A DNA stretch of 64,000 nucleotides from positions 5,022,001 to 5,086,000 of the forward strand of contig NC_013729.1 of NCBI RefSeq assembly GCF_000024345.1. The letters run 5' to 3'. Both the position numbers and the translations under genes were made by a program. Source of the stretch: Kribbella flavida DSM 17836 (GTDB lineage: Bacteria; Actinomycetota; Actinomycetes; Propionibacteriales; Kribbellaceae). The first letter of the stretch is position 1, and every line of letters starts with the position of its first letter. The notes beneath the pieces were generated by a model. It ran no database searches and was not told where the DNA came from. It saw only the letters and a list, made by a program, of their open reading frames with translations. This document shows, piece by piece, positions 31,181 to 40,235 of this stretch.

Positions 31181-32128
31181 TCAGCCTTGGTCGGCGGTTG
31201 ATGGTTTGTCGGCGAAAAACTGTTCGCGGTAGGTGCCGTTGGGGTGGTCCGCGGCGTGGTCGGTGGAGGGGGTGGTGTGGTGGTTGAGGGTGGTGGCCAG
31301 TTCGGCGATGGAGCTGTCGCCGGTGGTCAGGCTGGGGTGTTCGGACGGGAGTTCGTCGTTGTTGGCCATCGCGGACAGCTGGGAGAGGGTCTCCAGGAGT
31401 TCGACGGCCTTCTCGACCTGGCCGGGGTTGTTGACCAGCCACCAGACGGCGGCGGAACCGGGCGTGGCCAGGACCTCGTCGCGGAGGTAGGCGCGTTCGT
31501 CGCGTTCCATCCGGCGTTCCAGCAGAGTGGTCTGCTCGCGGCGGTGCAGGGCGGCGAGGACCTGGAGGTGTTTGCTGTCGGCGTCCGGGAGGCGGAGGCG
31601 GACCTCGGTGGCCCAGGTCCGGACCTGGCCGCGGTCGTCGAGGTCGGGTTCGCCGAGCAGGGCGGCGAGGCGATGCTGGTTGAGGGCTTGCTCGGTCGGT
31701 TGCTGACCGGCAGTGAGCGCCTTGGCCCGGTTCAGGAGGGCGTCGACCGCGACGCTGCCGAGGTCGGCGTGCCGGGAGCCGGACAGCACGGTCGACCAGT
31801 GGACAACCGCGGAGAAGCTGAACTGGAAGTCCGGCGACGCCGAAGGGAGCCGTACGTCGGCGATGGTGCGGGTCGGCGGGAGGGAGAACACGGGGTCGTG
31901 GTCGGGGCCGTGCGAGTGACGCGCCGGCGTCGGTGGGGCGGGTGACGGTGGCGCCGCAGCGGGGGCGGGCTTGGTGACAGGTTCTTTGTACAGCAGGGCT
32001 ACGGCGATCAGCAGAAGGACGGAGACCATGACGGCGAGCCAACCCGGCAGGTTGAGCACGAGCGCCAACAGGTACAGAAATGCGACCACCAAGGCGGCCA
32101 GCAGGAGCGTGATCTTGTCGAGCTTCAT
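31181..32128 (-). CDS. Hypothetical membrane-anchored protein
   Basis: 315 residues. Two adjacent transmembrane helices at the N-terminus (about residues 7-26 and 30-47) with a very short turn are followed by a Pro/Ala-rich linker (about 52-75) and a long cytosolic helical part with VHWSTVLSGSRHADLGSVAVDALLNRAKALTAG and LERRMERDERAYLRDEVLATPGSAAVWWLVNN. The helical part has SPFH/band-7-like flavour in the RAKALTA region but no clear match. Ribosome site AAGGA is about ten bases upstream. Function unknown. Confidence 0.65.
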   Translation of the reverse strand: MKLDKITLLLAALVVAFLYLLALVLNLPGWLAVMVSVLLLIAVALLYKEPVTKPAPAAAPPSPAPPTPARHSHGPDHDPVFSLPPTRTIADVRLPSASPDFQFSFSAVVHWSTVLSGSRHADLGSVAVDALLNRAKALTAGQQPTEQALNQHRLAALLGEPDLDDRGQVRTWATEVRLRLPDADSKHLQVLAALHRREQTTLLERRMERDERAYLRDEVLATPGSAAVWWLVNNPGQVEKAVELLETLSQLSAMANNDELPSEHPSLTTGDSSIAELATTLNHHTTPSTDHAADHPNGTYREQFFADKPSTADQG

Positions 32129-32358
32129 CCGGGAATTCCTTCAACGCGGCTACGGCCGGCGAGCCGGCTGGTCGGAGTCCCCGCTGTTGGTTCTGTACGG
32201 TCGGTCAGAGGCACAGAAAGTCTCACACGGTAGACGCACCGTAGCGACTGCTCTGCGTGTCGGCGATTACTCCTTGAGACGGCTGACGCTCGGCACGAGC
32301 GGTGGCAGGAAGCTGTCTTCAGTTGGTGGCTGCACCATTCGGCGGTTGACTGGTCACC

Positions 32359-32802
32359 ATGAGTCGAAGACTTGCGGCTGCACTGCTGGCCATGGGGCTC
32401 CTCACCGCGTGCGGGGAATCCGGCACACCAGCCGGTACGACGCCGGCAGGTTCGAGTCCGTCGGAGGCCGGTCCGTTCGAGGCCAGTTCGACGGCCTCAG
32501 CAAGCGCCGCGCCGAAACAGCATGTGATGGTGCTCGAAGTGACCGGGACGGCCAGCGTCGGCCTCACATTCACCCTCGACGGGAAGGTCAGCCAGGAGAA
32601 GGCGGTGAAGCTGCCCTGGCGGAAGACGGTTGCGGTGCCGTACGGGACGGGGCGGCATGGATGGGAACTGGCGATGCAGCATCGGGGTGGGACGTTGACT
32701 GCGACTGCCACGGTGAACGGCAAGTTGGTGACGCAGACCAGCGGCGCGAGTTCCGGCGGCACCAGCAACACCGCGAACCTGAGCGGCAGCTTCTCGGACT
32801 GA
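32359..32802 (+). CDS. Putative lipoprotein with MmpS-like domain
   Basis: 147 residues. The signal peptide ends in a lipobox LLTAC (Cys 18), so the protein is tethered outside the membrane. After a Ser/Thr/Ala/Pro linker (about 20-52) comes a small beta domain: VMVLEVTGTASVGLTFTLDG and VKLPWRKTVAVPYG. The VTGTA..LTFT...LPWxKTV pattern resembles MmpS-type and related actinobacterial small lipoproteins. No MmpL partner is nearby. Role unknown. Confidence 0.75.
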   Translation: MSRRLAAALLAMGLLTACGESGTPAGTTPAGSSPSEAGPFEASSTASASAAPKQHVMVLEVTGTASVGLTFTLDGKVSQEKAVKLPWRKTVAVPYGTGRHGWELAMQHRGGTLTATATVNGKLVTQTSGASSGGTSNTANLSGSFSD

Positions 32803-32885
32803 CGCCTGGACCCCTCCGGCCGACGATCGGCCCCGAACGCAGGCTCTGGCCGCCATGGGGGCAGGACGTGGGGATGCGGGCTACG

Positions 32886-33521
32886 TCAGCCGGTGAAGGA
32901 GCGGAGAGCTCGACGCGACGGCGTGAGCAGGACCGGCTTGTAGGGGCAGCGGGCGTCGGTCAGGGTCTCGTAGGCGCTGATCGCACGGTTGGCGGCGTCC
33001 CAGCCCTGCTCGGCCGGGCTCTTGCCGAGGCCGCGGTTGCGGATCAGGGCGCCGTAGAAGGCCGAACAGAAGACGGTCGCCTCGTACCAGCCGACGACCG
33101 TGCTGGTGCCGATGTAGGTGATGTCGTCCTGCAGACAGTCGCGGATCGCCCGCTGCCACTTGCCGATGCCGGTCTTGCAGCCGTCGGCGATGACCACGCC
33201 GCTCGCGATGCCCCACTGCCGGTCGAGGAACCAGTCGGCGAGCGCGCTCAGCGACACCTGGGTCTGACCGTCGGCGGACAGGAACGACGGCTCCTCGCTG
33301 TGGTCACCGTGCGCCATCACGTGCAGCACGGTCGACGGGGTGGTGAGCGCCGAGAACGCCGTCTCGTGGTCGCGGGTGCGGACGAAGTTCACGTCGATGA
33401 TCGGGTCGTTCCAGCCGGCGTTGACGTTGCCGACGATGCCCTGGACGAACGTCATCGACGCGTCGAACGAGCTGTCCAGGCCGAGGTCGACCAGCGTGAT
33501 CAGTCGGTTCTTCAAGCCCAA
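32886..33521 (-). CDS. CHAT-domain (caspase-like) protein, orphan
   Basis: 211-residue protein that appears to be a lone CHAT/caspase-fold domain. The likely catalytic dyad is His71 in VLHVMAHGD and Cys115 in VVIADGCKTG, followed by the fold signature ITYIGTSTVVGWYEATVFCSAFYGALI, equivalent to the VIGTxWPVxDxxAxxFxxxFYxAL block of CHAT proteases. Usual CHAT proteins carry TPR repeats or sensor domains; this one has none. The start is TTG 33521 with GAGGGGG upstream. No obvious partner gene is adjacent. CHAT proteases act in defence and regulated proteolysis in several characterised systems, which suggests but does not prove such a role. Confidence 0.72.
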   Translation of the reverse strand: MGLKNRLITLVDLGLDSSFDASMTFVQGIVGNVNAGWNDPIIDVNFVRTRDHETAFSALTTPSTVLHVMAHGDHSEEPSFLSADGQTQVSLSALADWFLDRQWGIASGVVIADGCKTGIGKWQRAIRDCLQDDITYIGTSTVVGWYEATVFCSAFYGALIRNRGLGKSPAEQGWDAANRAISAYETLTDARCPYKPVLLTPSRRALRSFTG

Positions 33522-33646
33522 CCCCCTCGCGTCCGCAGGGCCTGCCTCGAAGACCCGAACTCATCATCACCCAGCAAGCCGACAGTTTCTCGGCCTGGCG
33601 GGTGGATACCGTGGCACGCAGCCGACAGTCGAGGAGAGATGTTTCG

Positions 33647-34471
33647 ATGAGTCCTGTTCCGACCGTCACGTTGAGTCACGGAACCGCCCTGCCGCGGCTG
33701 GGCCTCGGCACCGCGCGGATGACCGACGACGACGCCGAGCGTGCCGTCGGCCGGGCCCTCGACTTGGGCTACCGGCTGATCGACACCGCGGAGAACTACC
33801 ACAACGAGGTCGGCGTCGGCCGGGCACTGAAGGGTGCGCCGCGCGACGAGCTGTTCGTGACCTCGAAGTTCAACAAGCGCTGGCACAGCGTCGACGGCGT
33901 CCGGACGGCGTTCGAGGCGAGCGCGGAGAGGCTGGGGCTCGACTACCTCGACCTCCTGCTCATCCACTGGCCGAACCCGGACCAGGACCAGTACGTCGAC
34001 GCCTGGCGCGGGCTGATCGAGCTGCGCGAGGCCGGGCTGGTCCGCGCGATCGGTACGTCGAACTTCAAGCCGGCCCACCTCCAGCGCCTGATCGACGAGA
34101 CCGGCGTTGCGCCGGAGGTCGACCAGATCCAGCTGAGCCCGATCTGGGCCAAGCAGCAGGACCGTGAGTTCCACGCCCGGCACAACATCGTGACCGAGGC
34201 CTGGAGCCCGCTGGGCAAGGGCAGCGACCTGCTGGACCGCCCCGACGTCGTCCGGATCGCCGAAGAGCACGGCAAGACGCCGGCCCAGGTCGTACTGCGC
34301 TGGGAGGTGCAGCTGGATGTCGTCCCGATCCCCAAGTCGTCCAACCCCGAGCGCCAAGCGCAGAACCTCGCCGTCTTCGACTTCGAGCTCACCGACGACC
34401 AGATGGCCACGTTGTCCGCACTCGACGGCACCGGGTCCACCCCAGCGGACTCCGATACGTTCGGGCACTAG
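33647..34471 (+). CDS. Aldo/keto reductase
   Basis: 274-residue NADPH-dependent oxidoreductase of the aldo/keto reductase superfamily ((beta/alpha)8 barrel). The catalytic tetrad is visible: Asp46 and Tyr51 in DTAENYHNE, Lys74 in VTSKFNK and His107 in LLIHW. The C-terminal cofactor site VVPIPKSSNPER is intact. The start at 33647 has GAGGAGA 9 bases upstream. It resembles 2,5-diketo-gluconate-reductase-like enzymes; the true carbonyl substrate is unknown. Stands alone on its strand. Confidence 0.93.
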   Translation: MSPVPTVTLSHGTALPRLGLGTARMTDDDAERAVGRALDLGYRLIDTAENYHNEVGVGRALKGAPRDELFVTSKFNKRWHSVDGVRTAFEASAERLGLDYLDLLLIHWPNPDQDQYVDAWRGLIELREAGLVRAIGTSNFKPAHLQRLIDETGVAPEVDQIQLSPIWAKQQDREFHARHNIVTEAWSPLGKGSDLLDRPDVVRIAEEHGKTPAQVVLRWEVQLDVVPIPKSSNPERQAQNLAVFDFELTDDQMATLSALDGTGSTPADSDTFGH

Positions 34472-34646
34472 AGCGGCCGTCGCCGACGGTCAGCGCCACG
34501 GTCCGCGGGCCGTCGCCGCATCCTCGGCCTGACGCCGAGCGTCGCCGGCGCGTCTCCCAGCTCCGCGCGGTTGGCGGGGGAACCGGCAGACATGCCCGAG
34601 GTCGGCGGCAGGGCTGATCCGAGCGAAGACCAGCCCTGCCACACAG

Positions 34647-36728
34647 TCAGCGGTGCGTGTGGGTTCGCAGGCCCCAACCGAACGGGTAGAGCGGGTTGTA
34701 GTTGCGGTCGCCGACGTTGATCGGTTCCTGGTCGGCCGAGCGTGGCCAGGTGTGCGACAGCTTGCCGGTGAACGGGCGCCTGCCGAACAGCACGTCGGCG
34801 ACGCCCTCACCCTGCGAGCCCGGCAACCACGACGCCACCAGGGCATCGATCTTGCCGAGCTGCGCCGGCGGGATCACCTGCGGCCGGCCGGACACCACCA
34901 GCACGACGCACTTCGCGACAGCGCTGCAGACCTTGTCCACCACGGCTCGGTCCCCCGGCTGCAGGTCGAGACTCTTCGGCTCGCGCGGTACGCCGGCGTC
35001 CTCGGGGTCCCAGGCCCAGGCCGGACCGCCGACGTCACCGAAGCCTTCGGCGTACGGCGTCTCGCCGACCGCGACGACAGCGACGTCGCTGCCGGCCGTC
35101 GGGGCGGAACCGTCCCTGCTGTAGGTGATCTGAGCTCCGGGAGCGACCTGCTGGATGCCTTCCAGGATCGTGTTGCCGGGCAGCCGGTCGCGACCCGGCG
35201 CACCCTGCCAGCTGAGGGTCCAGCCGCCGGCCTGGTTGCCGATGTCGTCGGCGTTGCGGCCGGCGACGTACACCTTGGCGTTCTTCTTCAGCGGCAGCAG
35301 ACCGCCCGAGTTCTTCAGCAGGACCTGGGACCTGGCGACGGCCTCCCGTGCGAGCGCGCGGTGCTCGGCCGATCCGACGTCGGCCAGGTGGGTCCGGTTC
35401 GTGTAGGGGCGCTCGAACAGGCCGAGCTGGAACTTCTTGGTCAGGATCCGCCGGACCGCGTCGTCGACGCGCGCCTGCGAGACGCGCCCGGCCCGGACCT
35501 CCTCGAGCAACGTCGTGATGAAGGCCGGTGACGAGTTCGGCTCCATGAACATGTCGATCCCCGCGTTGACCCCGGTGCGGACCTGGGTCGGCCAGTCCCC
35601 CGGCAACTGGTGGATGCCCTCCCAGTCGGAGATGACGAACCCGTCGAACCCGAGCCGGCCCTTGAGTACGCCGGTGATCAGCTCCCGGTTGGCGTGCATC
35701 TTGATCGGGTTGCCGATGCCGTCCTCGGTCCAGTCGACGCTGGAGAACGACGGCATCACGGTGCCGGTGTCGTACCGGCGTACGGCGGGCACGTACGGCG
35801 CCAGGTCGATCCGGGCGAAGTCGCGGCGGTTCGTCACCGTCACGCCCTGGTCGATCGTGTAGTCGCCGGCGGCCGAGCCGAACTCGGTGTCGCCGTCACC
35901 CGCGTAGTGCTTCGTACTGGCGAGCACCCGGTCGGCGTCCTTGAGGTCGCTGGTGTGCCGGCCCTGGAACCCCTCGATGCTGGAGGCGAACCGCGTGACC
36001 AGGCCGGGGTGCTCGGAGAAGCTCTCGTACGTGCGTCCCCACCGGGTGTCGCGGGCCACGCAGACGCAGGGCGCGAAGTTCCACTGCGGCCCGGTGGCGC
36101 GGGTCTCCTTGGCGACGACGTGCGCGATCCGCTCGACCAGCTGGGGATCCCTGGTCGAGCCGAGTCCGATGTTGTGCGGGAAGACCGTTGCCCCGAGCAA
36201 GTTCGCGTGCCCGTGCACGGCGTCGACGCCGTACAGGAGCGGGATCTGCAGGCGGGTCTGGAGGGCGTAGGACTGGAAGCGGTCCACCATGTCGGCCCAG
36301 GCCTGCGGGGTGTTCGGAGTCGGGACCGAGCCGCCGCCGGACAGCAGCGAACCGAGCCGCAAGCTGGTGATCTGCGAGGGATTGTCGGTGACGGCGGCGC
36401 GCTCCGCCTGCGCCATCTGACCGACCTTCTCCTCCAAGGTCATCCGGCGCAGCAGGTCCTCGACCCGGTACCGCACCGGCAATCCGGCCTTGAGATAGGC
36501 CTGGCCGGTGTTGCGGATCAGGGTCCGGCCCGCCTGGTCGGTCGCGTACGCCGCGGCGCCGGCGGTCGAGGCGCTGCCAGCGGACACGCTGCTGGCCGGG
36601 GCGCCGCCGGTTGCGGGCGGTACGCCGCTGGAGCTGACCGGGGCGACGGTCAGCACCAGGGTGACCGGCACGGCGGCGAGCAGCGCGCGGCGCGTCCAGC
36701 TGCGACGAGGTGGTTCGCTCAAACGCAT
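34647..36728 (-). CDS. Secreted GH3 beta-glucosidase-type glycosidase
   Basis: 693-residue glycoside hydrolase family 3 enzyme with a twin-arginine-like N-terminus (SWTRRALLAAVPVTLVLTV) and an Ala/Ser-rich stretch before the catalytic domain, so it is exported. The TIM-barrel part has GVDAVHGHANL, KHYAGDGDTEFG and nucleophile Asp368 in GFVISDWEGI. The second alpha/beta domain has VLLKNSGGLLPLKK and the end block FGWGLRTHTHR. Such enzymes release terminal beta-linked sugars from cellodextrins or other glucans. Monocistronic, GAGGAGC ribosome site. Confidence 0.94.
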   Translation of the reverse strand: MRLSEPPRRSWTRRALLAAVPVTLVLTVAPVSSSGVPPATGGAPASSVSAGSASTAGAAAYATDQAGRTLIRNTGQAYLKAGLPVRYRVEDLLRRMTLEEKVGQMAQAERAAVTDNPSQITSLRLGSLLSGGGSVPTPNTPQAWADMVDRFQSYALQTRLQIPLLYGVDAVHGHANLLGATVFPHNIGLGSTRDPQLVERIAHVVAKETRATGPQWNFAPCVCVARDTRWGRTYESFSEHPGLVTRFASSIEGFQGRHTSDLKDADRVLASTKHYAGDGDTEFGSAAGDYTIDQGVTVTNRRDFARIDLAPYVPAVRRYDTGTVMPSFSSVDWTEDGIGNPIKMHANRELITGVLKGRLGFDGFVISDWEGIHQLPGDWPTQVRTGVNAGIDMFMEPNSSPAFITTLLEEVRAGRVSQARVDDAVRRILTKKFQLGLFERPYTNRTHLADVGSAEHRALAREAVARSQVLLKNSGGLLPLKKNAKVYVAGRNADDIGNQAGGWTLSWQGAPGRDRLPGNTILEGIQQVAPGAQITYSRDGSAPTAGSDVAVVAVGETPYAEGFGDVGGPAWAWDPEDAGVPREPKSLDLQPGDRAVVDKVCSAVAKCVVLVVSGRPQVIPPAQLGKIDALVASWLPGSQGEGVADVLFGRRPFTGKLSHTWPRSADQEPINVGDRNYNPLYPFGWGLRTHTHR

Positions 36729-36845
36729 GGTGTGCTCCTCGGGCGAGTAGGAGATAGAGCGCTCTCCGTCACACTCTGGTCATCTCCAGCCGACGTCAAG
36801 AACTTGGCCGCAGCGCTGCGCTCAACGGCACCGACCGACTGCGGG

Positions 36846-37261
36846 TCAGGTGGTGAAGGAGCCTGACCGGGTGCGAGTCGACGCCGTTGGGCTGCGACCC
36901 ATCCGGATGCGCACCAGCGTCCCGTCCGCGACCGAGAAGTTGCAGAAGGTCCAGCCCTGGTAGTTGGCCGTCGTCGTGTCGTCGAAGCACTCGTGCGCGT
37001 CGTACCAGGAGCCGACGCTGCTCTGGTAGAGCTGGATGCTCGCGCGAGCGCTGTACCCGTCCGCCTGATCGTCGTGCACTGCGAGCCATTCTCCGTCGGT
37101 GCAGTACGCCGCCGCGCTGAGCCGAGAGTTCGGCAGTTCGCGGGAGGGATTGGCGTGCAGTTCGCCAGAGTGTTCGTGTGGGCAGGTGCAGCCTGCAGCA
37201 ACGTAGCGCCCAGTACGCCGGCGGCAAGCACGGCGTTGGCACGGGTGGTCGAGACGGGCAC
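36846..37261 (-). pseudogene. Small secreted protein, frameshifted
   Basis: The GTG at 37261 (GGGAG upstream) starts a clear signal peptide (ANAVLAAGVLGATLLQAAPAHT), but the following frame degenerates into Arg/Thr runs. The next frame carries the plausible mature protein: LSAAAYCTDGEWLAVHDDQ, then DGYSARASIQLY, SVGSWYDAHECFDDTT, WTFCNFSVADGTLVRIRMG, ending at 36846. The shift lies between about 37110 and 37190. Mature relatives are small Cys-containing secreted actinobacterial proteins of unknown function. A real frameshift or a sequencing error would both fit. Confidence 0.65.
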
Positions 37262-37808
37262 GGGCGGCTCCCGGTGGAGACGGATCAGGTTGGACGAGAT
37301 CCCAGGTCCGACCCGGTCAGCTCAGTTTGGGATGACGGTCGTCGCGCCCCACACAATCGATGCAGATGGCCGCCGCGCTGAGCCGCAAAATCAAGAGTTG
37401 CCTGGTGGCGCTGGCCTACTCAGTTCGCGGGCGGGTTCGAATACGAAGGCAAGGCCAGTAGCAAGTTGCACCAATACCGCCGACGCAAGCGCGGTGAGGC
37501 ACGCGTTACAACGCGAGGGTCCGGTAGTTTCCGGCTGGAACGGGACAGGTCGGAAGCGAACAGGCCGATCCGATCAGCGGCCCGGCGGCGGCCTGGGACA
37601 GGAGGTTCACTCACACTCTGTACTCATGCGGGCAGTCTGTCAGTGCTGAGCGAGATTCGCGGAACCGCCAGTCGATCGGCCCAACAGTGACGTAGACAGC
37701 GCCAACGGTCGCGTCAGCATGTTCTGCCTTGAGCGGCCCAGGAAGGGCGAGCAACGAACCTGCTGACCGGGGGCTGTTCTAGCCTAGCTCAGGCGTCCGC
37801 ATGCTGGC
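37262..37808. other. Gene-free stretch with remnant of a second copy of the small secreted protein
   Basis: 547 bases without an intact gene. Near 37367-37383 the 17 bases GCCGCCGCGCTGAGCCG recur from 37107-37123, again followed by a GTTCGCGGG block; on the minus strand they encode LSAAAxC as in the neighbouring pseudogene. This looks like a decayed tandem duplicate. Nothing else recognised. Confidence 0.45.
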
Positions 37809-39311
37809 ATGATAACCAGCGGTACTCAGGCACTCATGTACGGAGGACAATTGCCGAACCACAGGCCCCCCTTCAAAAGCCTCTACTTCGGAGAGGCTGC
37901 TGCCGAGGACGAAGCCCTGAAGAGACCGGACCTTTTCCTCAAGAGCTTTGTGGACGTGCGGGATGCCGTGAGACTAGTGAGAGAGGGAGACGCCTACCTT
38001 CTCATTGGTCCCAAGGGGGTCGGCAAGTCGAGCTACATCGAGTACCTTCGGCTCTCTCAAGGCGATCAGCACAGAGAGTTCGTGCATCGTGAGGATATCG
38101 GTGAGCTCCGCGGGGCGTTGCAGTCTGATACGGAGATCTCGAAGTCCGGTAGTGAACTCACCGAGATCGCCTGGTCAACATGGCTGTGGTGCCGATTGTT
38201 CGACTCGCTGATGAAGGACGAGAGTGCGTCCACCCAGGGCGATCCCGACATTGTGCAATTGCATCGAGACCTCCGCTCAACCGGCCTGGCCTCCGGTGAT
38301 TTTCGTAGCGTGCTCAAGGAAGTTCGGCGAAAGCAACACAAGTTTACCGCACCTAAGGTTTACGAATACTCTACTGAGAGTAGTGGAGCACGCCAGGTTA
38401 ACCTGATTCAACTGCGTGACCTTCTTGTCCAAATAGTATGCGACGCCCGCACCGACAATCTCCACCTAGTTGCTTTGGACGGTTTGGACAGCGCAGAAAT
38501 CGGCACCGATGCCTATTGGCGGCAGCTCGCGGGACTACTGCGCTCATGCACCGCTGCGCATCGCCGGCTACGGGAAGCTGCATCGCCGGTCCGAATCTGC
38601 CTGCTCTGCCGCAGCGACGTTTTCCTGAAGATCCCTATCCCGGACTCCAACAAAATCCGTCAGGTCTGGGGCGTCGAGCTCGACTGGGCGTATGGTCTCG
38701 ACACACCAGAGGACTCCTCGCTGTGGGATCTTCTCGAACGGAAAGCCTCGGCAACGCGGAAGACGAAGGTCGACTACCTGGTCGACAGCTACTTCCCTGC
38801 GTACATGGAGGTAGGACAGCGTAGAAATGCAAGGCAGATTGAAATGCACCGGTACCTTATGGAGCTGACCAGAGGAACCCCTCGCGACATGATCATGCTG
38901 ATGAAGAACATCCAGCGAGACCTTTACGAACAACAGGAACTGGACATCGGCCGCGTACGAGCGGGTGTTAATGCGTACTGCAAGAACTATTTCACCGGCG
39001 AGATAGCCAACGAAGTGGTTGGGATGATTCCCGGCCAAACTGGGCAAACCACAGTTGGCTTGCTCTCCCGGCTGCCTCAGCGGCAATTCACGCGGGAGGA
39101 CTACTCGACGCTTATCCGCTCCGCTTCCAGCGAGGCTGAAGCATCCATCGATGAGCAGTTACAGCAGCTATACTTAGCAGGCGCGATAGCAAACATCGGC
39201 CAGGAGGGCTATGTTCGCTTCTATCATCGCCGATCGTTGGCCGAACTTGATGTGCGGGGGCCATTCATACTCCATAACGCTCTGACTCTTGGACTGAACC
39301 TGCCCTGGTAG
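37809..39311 (+). CDS. P-loop ATPase, Sll1717-like
   Basis: 500-residue STAND/AAA-like P-loop ATPase. Walker A is GPKGVGKSS (about residues 67-75); LHLVALDGLD (about 218-227) is the Walker B region; the ICLLCRSDVF segment is sensor-1-like. The C-terminal half is helical with winged-helix-like end (FTREDYSTLIRS..., LYLAGAIANIGQEGYVRFYH). It resembles the Sll1717 family often found in accessory islands. Start is uncertain: ATG 37809, ATG 37836, or TTG 37851, the last with GGAGG four bases upstream and closest to the family's usual PFKxLYFGE beginning. GC content and codon choice (many AT-ending codons) differ sharply from flanking genes, suggesting horizontal gain. No partner nuclease is adjacent. 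Confidence 0.75.
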   Translation: MITSGTQALMYGGQLPNHRPPFKSLYFGEAAAEDEALKRPDLFLKSFVDVRDAVRLVREGDAYLLIGPKGVGKSSYIEYLRLSQGDQHREFVHREDIGELRGALQSDTEISKSGSELTEIAWSTWLWCRLFDSLMKDESASTQGDPDIVQLHRDLRSTGLASGDFRSVLKEVRRKQHKFTAPKVYEYSTESSGARQVNLIQLRDLLVQIVCDARTDNLHLVALDGLDSAEIGTDAYWRQLAGLLRSCTAAHRRLREAASPVRICLLCRSDVFLKIPIPDSNKIRQVWGVELDWAYGLDTPEDSSLWDLLERKASATRKTKVDYLVDSYFPAYMEVGQRRNARQIEMHRYLMELTRGTPRDMIMLMKNIQRDLYEQQELDIGRVRAGVNAYCKNYFTGEIANEVVGMIPGQTGQTTVGLLSRLPQRQFTREDYSTLIRSASSEAEASIDEQLQQLYLAGAIANIGQEGYVRFYHRRSLAELDVRGPFILHNALTLGLNLPW

Positions 39312-39558
39312 CAGCCGCTGTAAAACGTGCGGGTTGGCGAGGATGCATGCTTGCAATCGCCGACGAATGATGAGTCTGCACAATCCACACCCGAGGTGCG
39401 GCCCATATTCCACGTCGGTCAGGACCACTATTATGGTGCTTGCAAAGGCGCCTGGACCGGCGTACTACAATCTCGGCGACTGATGCAGGTTTGGCAGCGA
39501 TTCAGACATCGTCTACCGGCCAGCGAGGCGTCCACGGTGAGCGGACGAGGGGAATGGC

Positions 39559-40020
39559 TTACGCGGGTCCCCGTCTGACCCGGTCACTCCAGTCCGGGTT
39601 GACTGATGTGCCGCCCCAATCCTCCGGGGCGACGTCGGCGAGAGTCTGCGAAAAAGTCCAGTGGTGGCCGGCGAGGTCTTCGGCGCTGTACTGGCGTTCG
39701 CCGTACGGGAAGTCGGTCGGCTCCATCGTGATGCGGGCGCCGTGGCGACGGGCCTGCTCGCAGTGCGCGTGGGCGTCCTCGACCCGGACCATCACCGAAT
39801 GCGTGATCTCATCGGAGCGCGGCGGCCGCCTGTCGTGCCGAACGTCCGCAACGACCACGGCACCGTCCCCGAACCCCAACTGGGCCCGGTGGTCCTCGCC
39901 GACCCGGACCCGCTCGACGAAGCCGAAAGCCTTGCCCAGCCAGTCCACCGCCGCGCGCACCTCGGGATAGATCAGCACCGGAACGACCGTCGGCGCCGGC
40001 ATCGAGCGGTTGGGCTGCAT
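39559..40020 (-). CDS. VOC/glyoxalase-like protein
   Basis: 153-residue protein of the vicinal-oxygen-chelate superfamily. It has the typical start VVPVLIYPEVRAAVDWLGKAFGF, a strand VRVEDAHAHCEQARRHGARI and the end FPYGERQYSAEDLAGHHWTFSQ, close to PhnB/DUF-type bleomycin-resistance-like proteins. The ATG at 40020 has GGAGG 5 bases upstream. Metal ligands are not complete to my reading, so catalytic activity is uncertain. Confidence 0.87.
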   Translation of the reverse strand: MQPNRSMPAPTVVPVLIYPEVRAAVDWLGKAFGFVERVRVGEDHRAQLGFGDGAVVVADVRHDRRPPRSDEITHSVMVRVEDAHAHCEQARRHGARITMEPTDFPYGERQYSAEDLAGHHWTFSQTLADVAPEDWGGTSVNPDWSDRVRRGPA

Positions 40021-40235
40021 TGAAGCCTCCAGCTGTCGCGACCGGTCAGCCGCGCACCGTGCCGGAGGCGGCGGAGCCGACAGCGTACAGCGGTCGCCGA
40101 TTCCAGCAGTACGGCGAACGCCAGGCCCGCACACCCAGGCCCGCACACCCAGGCCCGCGCAACCGGGCCCGCACGCGCTGCGGCCCCCGGGGGAAGTGGG
40201 AAGTTCCCGGGGGCCGTGGCGCGATCACTCAGGGG

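Noticed and set aside
37430..37450. GGTTCGAATAC, similar to a tRNA T arm
   Set aside because: The flanks do not pair to form a T stem and no anticodon or acceptor arms are found nearby.
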